Shown: piece by piece, positions 46,393 to 57,430 of the stretch
How positions within the stretch are numbered: position 1 is the first letter of the stretch
How the letters are laid out: the number at the start of each line of letters is the position of its first letter
NCBI GenBank assembly: GCA_018894105.1
Contig: CM032125.1
Coordinates: forward strand, 33,527,032-33,591,031
Direction: 5' to 3'
Source: Jacaranda mimosifolia
Lineage: Eukaryota; Streptophyta; Magnoliopsida; Lamiales; Bignoniaceae
DNA length: 64,000 nucleotides
Translations under genes and position numbers: made by a program
Notes under the pieces: generated by a model
What the model was told of the DNA's origin: nothing
Databases searched by the model: none
The model's input: the letters and a program-made list of their open reading frames with translations, nothing else

Positions 46393-47340
46393 ATGGCTTC
46401 AAACAGCAGCAACGAGCTTGCTTTTACCTATTCCCAACAAGGTGTTCCAATCTTTGTTGGTCAAGGCTATGAATTATGGAGCATTCTAATGAGGATGTTG
46501 TTCAGTCCCATGAACTCTGGGATATTGTTGAAGAGGGGTATGAAACACATACGCCAGAGGAAGAAGCAACGTTAACAACAGCAAAGAAGAAAAAGCATAA
46601 GAAAAACAAGACGAAAGATGCAAGAGCCTTGTCCTTTATGCACCAAGGGGTAAGTAGATCTATCCTTCCGCGCATTACGAGTGTCAAAACATCAAAAGAA
46701 GCATGGCAAAATTTGAAAAATCAATTTGGAGGATACAAAAAGGTTATCTCCATTAAGTTGCAAAATTTATGGCGAGATTTTGATAACCTAGCCATGAAAG
46801 AAGATGAAAATGTGCAAGAATTCTTTTCTAGAGTTTCTACCGTGGTTAATCAGATTAGAGGATATGGCGATACCATTGAGGATCGAAAAATCATAGAAAA
46901 AGTGCTACGAAGTTTACCAGCAAGGTTTGAGCATATAGTCACCGCGATTGAAGAATCCAAAGATTTGTCAAAATTATTTTTGGATGAACTCATGGGATCA
47001 CTAGAAGCCCATGAAAAGAGGATGAGCAGGTTTTCAAACCAAAACCTGGAACAAGCCTTTTAGATAAAGGCTAATATTTCAGAGCAGAAAAATCAGAAAA
47101 ATGACCTTAAGCAAAAAGGTTCAATAGGAAAAAGTCATGGCAAATATCAAAACCTCCAAAGTCAAGGACGAGGAAGGACTAATTTTGATCAGAGAAATTC
47201 TAGTCAAAATTCTGATTTTTATTATCGAATCTACAGAAAAAGTGGTCATGATACCAAAGACTGCTGCTACAAATACAAGAAATGCAGAAATGCAAATCAT
47301 TCTCAAAAAGATTGTTGGTATAAAGATGATGGAGAATAAA
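46393..47340 (+). pseudogene. gag: copia gag region, broken
   Basis: Capsid and nucleocapsid part of the copia polyprotein. ATG 46393 gives MASNSSNELAFTYSQQGVPI and GYELWSI; a frameshift near 46505 then moves the reading frame to the one shared with pol. The second part has the UBN2-type gag core (FMHQGVSRSILPRI, then WQNLKNQFGG, VQEFFSRVSTVVNQIRGYGD, IEKVLRSLPARFEHIV), ending at TAG 47061-47063. The zinc-knuckle region just after is degraded: only part of the Cys/His set is left (SGHDTKDC). A further stop is at about 47337. Confidence 0.85.
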
Positions 47341-50300
47341 AAAAAGTCAACTTCACGGAAGCTGATCACATATTTTATTCCTGCCAGAATTCTCAGCAAC
47401 AACTTCAGGATATTTGGTACGTGGATAGTGGATGCAGTAATCACATGTGCGGAAATAAGAAAATGTTCATGAAGCTTGATGCGTCATACTCATCAGAAGT
47501 GAAATTGGGAGATGGAAAAACTCGCAAAATTATGGGAAAAGGAGCAATTGAAGTCCAAACAAAAGAAGGTAAAAATAATATCATTAAGGATGTTTTTTAT
47601 GTTCCTGATTTAGCACAAAATTTGTTGAGTGTTGGTCAGTTGTTGGAAAGAGGTTACAAAGTGGAGTTCAATAATGACCACTGTGTCATTATTGACAAGC
47701 AAAAGAATCTCATGATGGTTAAAATTAAGATGAGTTCCAATAAAGTTTTTCCTATTAATTTGCCTTTAAATGAGAAAGTGGTGCTTCAGAGTTCAACAGA
47801 TGAAGATTGCAACCTTTGGCATCTAAGGTATGGGCATTTGAGCTATAAAGGTTTGAATCTATTGAAAAAGAAAAATATGGTAGTTGGTCTTCCAACTATT
47901 CCAGATCAAGACAAGACCTGTGAAGGATGTATCTTTGGAAAAATGCATCGTTTGCCATTTCCAAAGATATCATACAGAGCTAAAGCTCCTCTTGAGTTAG
48001 TGCATGCTGATATATGTGGACCAACACAGATGCCATCTCTTAACAATAACAGGTACTTTCTTTTATTTGTTGATGACTACACTAGAATGATGTGGGCTTA
48101 TATTCTAAAGCATAAGTCAGATGTATTTCCTAAGTTTCTGGAATTTAAAGCACATGTGGAGAATCAAAGCGGTAGAAAAATAAAAACTCTTAGAATAGAT
48201 CGAGGAGGTGAATTTATTGGAAAATCTTTCTTGAATTATTGCAAAGAGAAAGGAATCCACCGACAATTAACAGTTCGGTATAGTCCTCAACAAAATGGAG
48301 TTGCTGAGCGAAAGAATCGCACAATTGTGGAAATGGCACGAAGCATGATGGCTGGCAATGGACTTCCCAAAACTTATTGGGGAGAAGTAGTAAATACAGC
48401 AGTCTATATTTTGAATAGATCGCCAACTAAAGCGGTTCCAAACAAGACTCCATATGAAGCATGGCATTGAAGAAAGCCGCAAGTAAATCATCTCAAAGTC
48501 TTTGGATGTATTGCTTATTCACACATTCTTTCTTAACAAAGACAGAAGTTTGATGATAAAGGAGAAAAACTAATCTTTATCGGTTATAATGATGAATCCA
48601 AAGGATATTGCCTATTTGATCCAAAGACAAATAAACTCATTATCTCTCGAGATGTTATTTTTGATGAAAAGCAAGCATGGAATTGGGATGAAAATGAAAA
48701 GATGAAAACAAAGATCATCTATTTGCCTAGCCCAATTGGTAATTCAAAACAAGACAACCAGCCAAGCATTAGTGAAAGCGAAAGTCCAAGCTCTAGCTCC
48801 TCAGATTCATCGGGTGGATCATATCCAGAATCTGAAAGCCCAATCCGAAGAGTACGAAGCCTAAGAGAAATTTATGAATCATGTGATGTTGCAAATTTTA
48901 CTTGTGACCCGCAAACGTACAATGAAGCTGCAAAAGAAGAAATTTGGCAAACTGCCATGGATGAAGAGATTGCAAGTATAGAAAAGAACAAGACATGGGA
49001 ACTTGTAGAACTTCCCGAAGGAAAAAGTGTGATTGGAGTAAAATGGGTCTACAAGACAAAATACAAGGAAGATGGCTCAATCCACAAACATAAAACACGC
49101 TTAGTTGCAAAAGGCTATTCTCAGCAGCCCGGAGTTGATTTCAATGAAACTTTTGCACCAGTTGCTCGAATGGAGACAATACGTATTCTTCTAGCTCTTG
49201 TAGCACAACTTGAGCTGCCAATTTATCAATTGGATGTCAAATCCGCATTTCTGAATGGAGACTTCGAAGAAGAAGTTTATGTCGAGCAACCAGAAGGCTA
49301 TATCATTGAAGGCAAAGAAGATAAAGTCTATCGACTTAAGAAAGCATTATATGGTTTGAAACAAGCACCAAAAGCCTGGAATAGCAAGATTGACAGCTAT
49401 TTTCAGAGGAGTGGATTTCAAAGAAGCCAAAGTGAGCCATCGTTATATGTGAAGAAAGAAGGTATAAAAGATTTTCTTATTGTTTGTCTCTATGTAGATG
49501 ATTTGATTTATACAGAGACAAATCCAGACAAGTTGCAAGAATTTAAGAAGGCAATGATGAAGGAATACGAGATGACTGATTTGGGTCTCATGAAATATTT
49601 TCTTGGGATTCAAGTTCGTCAATCAAAAGGAGAAATATTTATTTCCCAGGAAAAATATCTTGAAGGAATATTGAAAAAATTTCAGATGAGCAATTGCAAG
49701 CCAATTTCAACTCCACTTGCGATCAATGAAAAATTAGAGCTGAATGATGGAGCAGCTAAAGTTGATGCAACGACATATAGAAGCTTAGTTGGATCCTTGA
49801 TATACTTAACAAATACAAGGCTCGACATTGTTCATCCAGTCAGTTTGGTATCAAGGTTTATGCATGATCCAAGCAAGCTACACTATGCATCAGCAAAAAG
49901 AATTCTACGGTACTTGCAGGGTACCAGAAAACTCGGCATCAAGTATGTTAAAGAAAAAGAAAATAAGCTTGTCGGATATACCGATAGTGATTGGGCAGGT
50001 TCACTTGATGATCACAAAAGTACATCTGGATACGTATTTAGCTTAGGAACCAAAATAATTTCCTGGGCATCTAAGAAGCAGTAAACAGTATCACTCTCAT
50101 CAGCAGAAGCAGAATATATTGCAGCTACTGATGCCGCTTGTGAAGCTGTTTGGCTTAGAAGAATTTTGGAGGATGTTCAGCAGAAGCAAGACACTCCCAC
50201 AATACTTTTTTATGATAATATGTCAGTCATCGCGATGACAAAAAATCCAAATTTTCATGTGAGGTCGAAGCACATTGAACTCCGTCATCATTCTATCAGA

Positions 50301-50436
50301 AATCTCCTCAACGATAAAGAAATTCAATTGCAGTTTTTCAATACAAATGAGTAGTTAGCAGATGGATTCACAAAAGCAGTCAGTGCAGAAAAATTTGAGA
50401 AGCTTCGGAAAGAAGTTCGAATTACAAATTAAGAGG
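47341..50436 (+). pseudogene. pol: copia pol region (PR-IN-RT-RH), with stop codons
   Basis: Polyprotein that would mature the proteins, copy the RNA and insert the DNA. Readable domains: aspartic protease DSGCSNHMCG (about 47421); GAG-pre-integrase with LWHLRYGHLSY and CEGCIFGKMHRLPF (47810-47960); integrase core HADICGP, DDYTRMMW, RGGEF and QNGVAERKNRT (47990-48470); reverse transcriptase from WELVELPEGKSV with GVKWVYKTK, QLDVKSAFLNGD, LYGLKQAPKAW and the catalytic YVDD at about 49492; RNase H with GYTDSDWAG and SSAEAEYIAA. Stops fall at about 48468 (after AWH), 48534, 50082 (before TVSLSSAEAEY) and 50352. The longest open parts are 47421-48470 and 48702-50084. Confidence 0.92.
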
Positions 50437-50439
50437 GGG

Positions 50440-50977
50440 TGTTGAAAAGTAATTTGTAATTCAAAAAGAAAAAAGAAAAAGAAAAAGAAAAATGAAACTT
50501 CAAGAATGGTCAAAAGGAAAGCTTCAAGAAAAGTCAAAGGAGGTGAAATTGCAAAGTTTGATTCCACTTCTTACATCAAGGAGATAAGGTTGGAAAACCA
50601 AGTTCATATAGAATTGTGTAGAAAATTTGATGAAGTGGACAAGTTATTTTTTGTCTCCAAGGAGATAAAGTTGAAGAAGCAAAGTTCATCTTGAACTTTA
50701 CTACCATGAGAACCAAGTAGAATTGTGTAGAAATTATGATGTCTATATATAAGTGTGTAGTATGTATTTGAGAAGAAGATAGAATAGAAATGTGTGAAGA
50801 GAGAGATGTATGCTTGGTATTGAGAGGAAAATATTCGAGTAGAAACCTAGAGCAAAAAAACATATTTCTAAAGTTTTATTGCATGAACTTTGGAAAAACA
50901 TTGTAATAGTGCAGTGTTATATCAAAATTTTCCTCCAATTTATCAATCTCTCTCAAATCTTACATTCACACCCAACA
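50440..50977 (+). repeat. 3' LTR of the copia element
   Basis: TGTTGAAAAG ... cacccaaca, followed by TTTAA. Preceded by the polypurine tract. Keeps the canonical TG...CA ends. Confidence 0.92.
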
Positions 50978-51437
50978 TTTAATTGCCCGCATACATCATT
51001 GTTGAGAAATTTGCATATAAGACTGAGGAAAATATCATTCCCACACAAATAGATCAATTATCAGTTTATGATCAAAGTCTCCCTTACATGAGTAAATTCA
51101 GAGGAAGGCTTAAGGAATTGAACTTCAACGCAGATTTCCTGATTGATGCCATCAAACTGATATCCAACTCCATAGCATCAACTTTTGCCTTTAGAACTTC
51201 TTTGATGATTGCCTCTAAGGCCTTACTCCCAACAGAGACATTTCTGACTGTGAGATTCGCGCCGCGCAAATGCAAGTGCTCTTGCAGGGCTTTCTGCTCC
51301 AATACCACTTGAAGCTTCTGTAATAGCTGTAGCAATAAGGGCACCCTGGGGCATTATTAGCAAATAAACTTCTAATTAAGTTGGCGTAGGATATCATGAA
51401 TGCAAGAATATGTAAAATACAATTTGCATCCACATTC

Positions 51438-52421
51438 AGAGACGAATGCACATGGAGGTGGGGGGCCATTTGATGATTTTTTTTTATTCATATGTATATT
51501 TGCACCCCCAATGTCCCCACATATATATATATTATAATTTTTGTAATAAGTTTAGTTTGTATATATTTAATTATTTAATAATAATTTTTATTAATTCTTT
51601 ACATATTTTAATTTTAAAATGTTTAAAGTAAATTTTTAGGCCCATATTTTCAATTAAATAATTTAAGATCAAGGTAAGCCCGTTAGGGCACTTTTCCTTT
51701 ATTTGTTTGAGAACATATTTATAGGGATTTAACCAAAAAAAACCTTTATAATTTTATAAGAACTCATAGAACAATTAAAATTTCTCTCTTCTGACCTCAA
51801 AGAGATTGAGGTGAAGAGACAAAATAATTATGGGCAAGTTTAATACCATCAATTCGTTTTTCAAGAGAAAAACTAGTGATAATACAAGAATTGGTGAATC
51901 ATCTTCTACTCTGTCATCAACAATTCAATTCAACAATAAAAAACAACATCAATCTGAAATTCCAAGAGTGGAAAGAGATGTCGATGCTTTTTTATTAGGA
52001 AAAAAATTTAGGAAAGCGCTTATCAATTTGGCAATATAATATTGATCACCGGACAAAGTTCAAAAATTTTATATGCAAGGTGGACCATATCAACATATTC
52101 TTACTAATTATCCAACTTCAGGTAAAAAATATCTTCGACGATTTCAATCTTCATGGTTCAAAAAACTTTCTAATTGATTGGAATACTCGATTGAAAAAAA
52201 TGTTGCATTTTCTTTGCTGTGCTATTTGTTTAGTAACTATTCTAGTAGTCAAAATGATGGGAAAGATGCTTTTATAATTTGTATGTCTTTTGTAACTATT
52301 CTAGTAGTCGAAACTTCGATGATATGTATTTTGAATTCGTAGATTATAAAACTTATATTTAAACTTTTATATTTTATAATTTTTACCCCCCTCCACAGTT
52401 TCAGTTTCAGATCCATCCCTG
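51438..52421 (+). mobile_element. hAT element deletion derivative (984 bp)
   Basis: Ends CAGAGACGAATGC and, inverted, CAGGGATGGATCTG (8 of the first 11 match), with a perfect 8-bp target duplication tccacatt at 51430-51437 and 52422-52429. The empty site survives at 1144-1165 in remnant X0. It carries only the N-terminal part of a transposase, described separately, and an AT-rich end. The DDE and dimerisation regions are gone, so movement would need a source elsewhere. Confidence 0.9.
51830..52280 (+). pseudogene. Truncated hAT transposase (TTF-type zinc-finger domain)
   Basis: ATG 51830 opens 69 codons starting MGKFNTINSFFKRKTSDN, an N-terminus typical of plant hAT proteins labelled zinc finger MYM-type 1-like. 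After the stop at 52037, other frames continue the TTF-type region: DKVQKFYMQGGPYQHIL, then RRFQSSWFKKLSN, stop, LEYSIEKNVAFSFLCCLFSN and NDGKDAF. The finger is incomplete. It is a relic inside the deleted element and is not expected to be active. Confidence 0.8.
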
Positions 52422-52537
52422 TCCACATTTAAGATAATTTAGATTCTTTCATTTCCTCAGTGCTTGTGAGGTTAATCTGTCTAAGAATGTGTTTCACAAA
52501 GAACTATAGTTTTCACCAAATTCAGTACTTTATCTGC

Positions 52538-52568
<31 letters not shown>

Positions 52569-53008
52569 CAAATCTCTGGCAAATAAAATTTCTGAAAACA
52601 AACCTCACAGATAACAGAGAAATTGCCTTCTTGAAGCAATATATTATGCCTTATATATCCCAATGGAAAATGCTATTTCTGAAAATTTAGAAAGTCATCC
52701 CTTTTCTATCTAGAAATCAATTAAGGCTTTCTAAGTCTCCAATTTTGCACAAACAAGCAATAATTTAATTTGCATTTTCTCACCCACAAACAGGAAGTAA
52801 ATCCTCAACTTTCAACAAATTAAGTAAAATCTATAGCAAACTTTTAGAGTTTCAAACAAAACTACCCATAAATTCTAAACAACATAAGCAGCAGATATTA
52901 GAAAAACCCCCCTCCAAAACACGCATAAAAAAGAAGAACAAGAAGGAGGAGGGGGAGGAGGAGGAGAGAGGGGGGAGAGGGGGGGGGGGAATACTGTAAC
53001 AGTGGCCT

Positions 53009-53092
53009 AAGACCCGTCCCAGCAATCCCTTCGGTAACTTGCTCCGCCGTGAGACCTGACCCCTCAATCCCTTTTGTAACTTGCTCCGCCAT
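53009..53092 (-). repeat. Two tandem 42-bp units in exon 1 of X3
   Basis: MAEQVTKGIEGSGL followed by TAEQVTEGIAGTGL; the same unit occurs three times in X1. Confidence 0.85.
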
Positions 53093-53200
53093 GGAGGTAG
53101 CTGAGAAGTCCGAAGGCCCTTTTCTGCTAAATAACCACATTTTTTCTCTTTTTCTACGGCAACAACGGTTTAAAATGCAAAGAGTCATCGAATTTCTTGG

Positions 53201-53533
53201 GTGTTTGGTTTTATTTTCAAACCCACTTTTTTCATTTTTAATAAAAATTATTACTTTTTAAAAATTTTTACCCAATATAATTTTATTTTTATTTTTAAAA
53301 TACATTCTTCAACAATATATATATATATATTTTCCTAATAATCTATATTTTTTTTTTTATTTCATTATTTCTATCTCTCTCCACTTACAACCTATTAAAA
53401 TTAACGTAATCATTATATTTCTAAATATTTCATCTAAATACATTTTCATTTCCACATCACATCACATAATTAATTTTCATCATTTTATAAATAATAAAAA
53501 TGAAAAATGAAAGTGGAAATAAAACCAAATAGG
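53201..53533 (+). mobile_element. Tourist-like MITE M1 upstream of X3
   Basis: Ends ggtgtttggttttattttc and, inverted, cctatttggttttatttcca. TTG at 53198-53200 and TTA at 53534-53536 (one mismatch). Non-coding. Confidence 0.65.
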
Positions 53534-53587
53534 TTACGTTTTCCGGTATTTCAATTTTAACAACTCGAGGATTCATTGGGCTACTCC

Positions 53588-54242
53588 TAGGGGTGGGCAT
53601 CGGATTCGGGTACCCCCATACCCAACCCGTCTCAATCTGGTATTTCTCATTCAGGTCGAGTATTTTTAATTCCCCAACCTAATCGGGTATTTATGGGGGT
53701 ACCCGAAATTTTGGGGGTCGGGTATTGGGGTGGGGTACCCGATACCCGATCGGGTACCCCCATTCTATTAATAAAAAAATAATTATTATTATATTATTAG
53801 AATTATATATTTAATTGAAGTGTCAATATATGATGTATATCATATATTATACATTAATGTTTATATTTAAGTTTTAAAATAATATTGAGTACCCCCATTT
53901 TATTTTTAAAAAATTAATTATAGTATTAAGTATTATATATTTAATTGAAGTGTTAACATATGATATATATCATATATTATATCATATATTAGATATTAAT
54001 ATTTATATTTAAGTTTTAAAATTATATATTAGGTGGGATTTAGAACTTGTGAATAATGAATTGTAGTCTTATCAATTGATTAACAACAAAAATAAATAAT
54101 GAATTAACAAAATTTTAATTTTTATTTATTAAAAATATAAAAAAAATTAGTGGGGGTTTTGGGAGTACCCGATGGGGGTCGGGACTCGGGTATCAAAAAA
54201 TGATACCCGAGCCCTCGGGTACCCGACCCCCGCCCACCCCTA
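53588..54242. mobile_element. hAT-type MITE (655 bp) with GGGTACCC-rich ends
   Basis: TIR TAGGGGTGGGC at both ends and a perfect 8-bp target duplication gctactcc (53580-53587, 54243-54250). The X1 counterpart at 5579-5588 (gctattcccac) is unoccupied. The ends are rich in gggtacccgat/tcgggtacc. The core is AT-rich and non-coding. Confidence 0.9.
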
Positions 54243-54328
54243 GCTACTCCCACTCTTTTAGGTTTTCTTTTTTTTCGATTATTTTGGTAATCTTCCATAT
54301 TTATATTTGTTTAGAAAAAAAAATTAGG

Positions 54329-54772
54329 TAATGTTTGGTTATATTTTATGTTTGATCTAAAATGTATTTAAGAGAATGAATGTTGTAAGTGGAATTGGAG
54401 AATGTATATTTAAAAATTTATTTTTGAAAATTTTGGCATGTTCATTTATGTTTCAAGGGACACTTCTTTTTTTTTTTTTTTTTGGTAGTGATCAAAGCAA
54501 TGCTTTTTTGTTGAGTTTTAAGGGTAAAAATGAAATTGAGTAATTTTTTTATTGTAAGAATAATAACATACACATATATAATATATTATATATAGGTATG
54601 TATATATTAGAAAATGGGGAAGTTTTGGTGATAATGAAGAATGAAAAATGGTATTTTGGAAAAATCTATTTTAATATTTTTGGGAAAAATAAATATATAT
54701 TTGGTTATGTTTCTCCAAAATAAAATATTTGGGGGGAATTGTTTTGGGAAAACATGACCAAACACTTCCTTT
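54329..54772. mobile_element. MITE with TGTTTGGT-type ends
   Basis: Left taatgtttggttatatttta, right gggaaaacatgaccaaacac. Absent from the X1 counterpart, where aatttaggtggtttatgat is continuous (5654-5672). Exact target duplication not resolved. Confidence 0.55.
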
Positions 54773-55180
54773 GGTGACTTATGATATATACAAATATAAG
54801 TATATATTTATTGTCAATAAAACACAAGTCCTTTTGGTATGTATTTGATTGATGTAATTAAAATATCTTTATTTTTTGTTTTTTTAATTCTCATAAATAC
54901 AATTTATGTAGGAAGGATCATCGCAATCCACTCATTTTATATCACACTCTTATTATTTTATAATAATGTTTTATTTTTATTTATATAAACTTAAATAAAT
55001 TATTAGCATTATATAAAAAATAAATAAATATTTTTATTTATTTTATACTATAAAAATTTTGTCACCTATAGAGAATCTCTATTACTATTAACTTTTGTTG
55101 CAAGCGCTGTCAAATCGAACTATTATATGACAACTAAAGAGCAAATTTAATTTACTCGAATTCCAAGTGAGCATCTCAAC

Positions 55181-55706
55181 TAGGGGTGCAAGATGAGTTA
55201 AGCTGACTCATGAGTCCAGTGAGCGGACTTGATTATAGCTTGACTCGAGCTCAAGTTTTTTGAGCTCGAGCTTTAATATGAGCTGAGCTCGAGCTCAATT
55301 TTAGTTCTTCAAAAGGTCATGAGCTGGCTCATGAGCTTTTTTCTATTTTTAAATATTTTTTATATGTATTAATTAGATAATATATATTAATTATTTACTT
55401 GGTCTAATTTTAAATATTTATTATATACTATTAAATAATTAGACTATATTAATAATTTTATATTTTATAAATAATTATAATATATTATAATTTAAATAAT
55501 TATAATAATTATTATAATATATATTATAATTTAATATATGTTATATTAATAATTATAATTTAAATTATTTTGTTAATTTAACATTTGATTAATTATTATT
55601 AAATAAATATGTATTAATAATTTAATATTTAATTTAATTTAAAAAATTTTAGTGAACTGGAGCTCAAGCCTGTAATTTTTGCCAAGCTCAACTCATTTAT
55701 ACCCCA
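55181..55706. mobile_element. hAT-type MITE (about 526 bp) rich in GAGCTC
   Basis: Ends TAGGGGTGCAAG and, inverted, TGGGGTATAAATGAG. 8-bp flanks atctcaac and gtctcaac (7 of 8). The subterminal part holds overlapping gagctcgagctc and ttgagctcgag palindromes. AT-rich non-coding core. Confidence 0.7.
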
Positions 55707-55714
55707 GTCTCAAC

Positions 55715-56404
55715 CATCACTAGAACTCATATGGGCATGATACTACGCCGAGCTCATTGGCATATGTAATAGACTTTAAAGAGGTCCTCCATGTTAAAAC
55801 TGGGTTGTGTGGCTCATATTGGGAAGAGGCCCATATGTAATATATGATTTGCAATATCTTTTTTGTGATGTAAAACAAAAAGAAATGCTTGATAATTGTT
55901 ATGAAAATAGTGTTTGTAAGAAACAATGCACTATAAGAGCTCGTTTGCTTGGTGTATTTGGATTAAGCATGACATGAATGACTAGATAAATAGTGAGTTA
56001 TTTTGTATTCTATCTAATATTTGTTTGAAATTTTAAATAACTTGATATTCAACTTTAATTGTATGCTTGGCATGATTATTCTATTTGATAAGCTATAATT
56101 TATTTCTAACTTAGGTTGGAAAACATATCACACCCTAGGGCCTTGATACATAAGTCATGTTTAGTCTTAAATGCATGATGGATCCTACTGTATCAAGTGC
56201 TTTTAAAAATGAACCAAATATTAAAATTGAATTGAATTATACATTTATCATGTAATATCAAAGGAAGCAAATGAATTCTAATTATGTCGAAAACCTAGCA
56301 AATCAAACAAGTTTGGTCGAGTCCAACCATATAAATTATAATAGCATTAATAATGCACTCAATCGAACTTCGATTAATTTGTGAATTGATTTGAAATATC
56401 TTAC
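55715..56404. other. Spacer
   Basis: No gene or defined repeat recognised. Confidence 0.45.
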
Positions 56405-56525
56405 GGATTTTTTGCCACAGCGTTCATTCAATTATAATCCCCTCCCCAATGTTGCTAAGGATCGTATCGCAGTGGTTGCCGCCGTTTTCCTAAAATACTG
56501 CCAATGCGCAGATTCCATCAGCTAA
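56405..56525 (+). pseudogene. 3'-end relic of the four-helix gene
   Basis: Matches 11255-11397: tttttgccacagcgttcatt, a short deletion, aatgttgctaaggatcgta, then a further deletion, cagtggttgccgccgttttc and the tactgccaatgcgcagattc ending. It begins in the middle of helix 3 and carries the same frame damage region as the 10834 copy, so it derives from that lineage. Confidence 0.75.
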
Positions 56526-57332
56526 CTCTCCGTCTCTGTCCATCATGCCAGAAATATTTTCTGTACTGATCCTTTGTAAGAAGCCACCATTACTATTTTT
56601 GATAATATTTATAAATGTGTAATAATTAGAGAAAGTCTCTTGTGTTTTTTGTAATAAAATCAAATTTTAGATAGATCACATTCGTCCTTTTACTTATTTT
56701 ATATATTAAAAAAATATGTCCCAATAATCATTAGGTATTCAAAAACTTCTCTAATTACAAGATAAGCTAAATATTCTAATAATTTTTATTTTTATTTTCC
56801 CTTTAATCTGGTAATGAGCTATAAATTTTTTATTTTATATGACTGTTATTTTCATAATAATGTAAATTATAAATATGTATTTTAAATGCATGCTAATTTT
56901 TAGTATAATAAATGTATATATATATATATATATATATTACTGAAAAATATTTCATACGCTGGGGAACTGTGTACAAAATTAAAAACTTCTTTTAAAATAC
57001 ATTAAAAAATTTTTAATTGTTATATAGTAATAATCTATATTATTAATAAAGGTTTTTGCCTTTTCTTATTTTATTATCAATTTATTTCTTTCATGTCGTG
57101 GCTAAACGCTGACTCTTGCTTTTTGTGCGTATTCAATGACTTTCAAAAGCTTTGTAGGCTACTTGGTGAAAAAAGACTTTTTCAGTCATTCACTTATCTA
57201 AGGAAATTTCCACGATATTTCCGATAGAAACCAGAAAGCACAACATACCCTTTGAAAACTGAAAAGTATTCCCCGGCAACTCCAGCATCTACTAACAAGT
57301 GGTCGCTTACTCGCTTTTGCATCTCGTAACAT
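56526..57332. repeat. 3' flank and spacer of the four-helix family
   Basis: 56526-56960 parallels 11398-11860. 56970-57050 parallels 31400-31490. 57100-57250 parallels 32150-32209 plus 33590-33680, and shows the uninterrupted site of the CACTA-ended element. It links the 3' end of one gene copy to the 5' relic of the next. Confidence 0.7.
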
Positions 57333-57430
57333 ATGTATTCCAGGGCTGTTGAATTTCTTCACTCTGAAGCAAAAGACTGAAGAGGCACTAGCCCTTCTAC
57401 ACGTACTCCTTCAATGCCATTTTCCCACCC
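57333..57430 (+). pseudogene. First-exon relic of the four-helix gene (b)
   Basis: ATG 57333 reads MYSRAVEFLHSEAKD and stops; a one-base shift within it restores the LKQKTEEALALLHVLLQCHF match to MASRIAQFPQYLKQKIEKL... of the intact gene. Paired with 23721. Confidence 0.6.

Larger units (their letters stand above)
45780..50977 (+). mobile_element. Complete Ty1/copia retrotransposon (5.2 kb), inactivated
   Basis: 5' LTR 45780-46339, primer site 46346-46358 (tggtatcggagcc, one base from the tRNA-Met complement), gag-pol in one reading frame from about 46.5 kb on, polypurine tract aagaggggg at 50431-50439, 3' LTR 50440-50977, and 5-bp target duplication TTTAA at 45775-45779 and 50978-50982. Protease, integrase, reverse transcriptase and RNase H follow in copia order. 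The two LTRs differ by about 17 substitutions over some 520 aligned bases by eye, plus A-tract indels. At least six in-frame stops and one frameshift disable it. It lies in intron 2 of dehydrogenase copy X3, opposite in orientation. The equivalent intron of X1 (3685-3720) shows the unoccupied site. Confidence 0.93.
44589..53140 (-). pseudogene. TIC32-like short-chain dehydrogenase pseudogene, copy X3
   Basis: Exon 1 is 53140-52994 and the best preserved: MWLFSRKGPSDFSATS, then two 14-residue units (MAEQVTKGIEGSGL and TAEQVTEGIAGTGL), then a damaged end before the ttacag donor region. Exon 2 is 51317-51088: the SSGIGAE motif is readable, then frame damage, then KALEAIIKEVLKAKVDAMEL, ISLMASIRKSALKF. 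Exon 3 is 45072-44981: NNAGVMATSFLL, stop, KDNI, then ELQF in another frame; its acceptor AG is now GG and its donor GT is GC. Exon 4 is 44745-44589: [20 protein letters not shown], then FSYPEP. Intron 1 carries a hAT derivative and intron 2 carries a copia element on the plus strand plus an M2 MITE. Clearly dead. Family call strong. Confidence 0.82.

Noticed and set aside
51084..51344. Minus-strand 86-codon frame as an intact small gene
   Set aside because: It is exon 2 of the dead dehydrogenase copy X3 with frame damage; neighbouring exons share stops with the sister copies.
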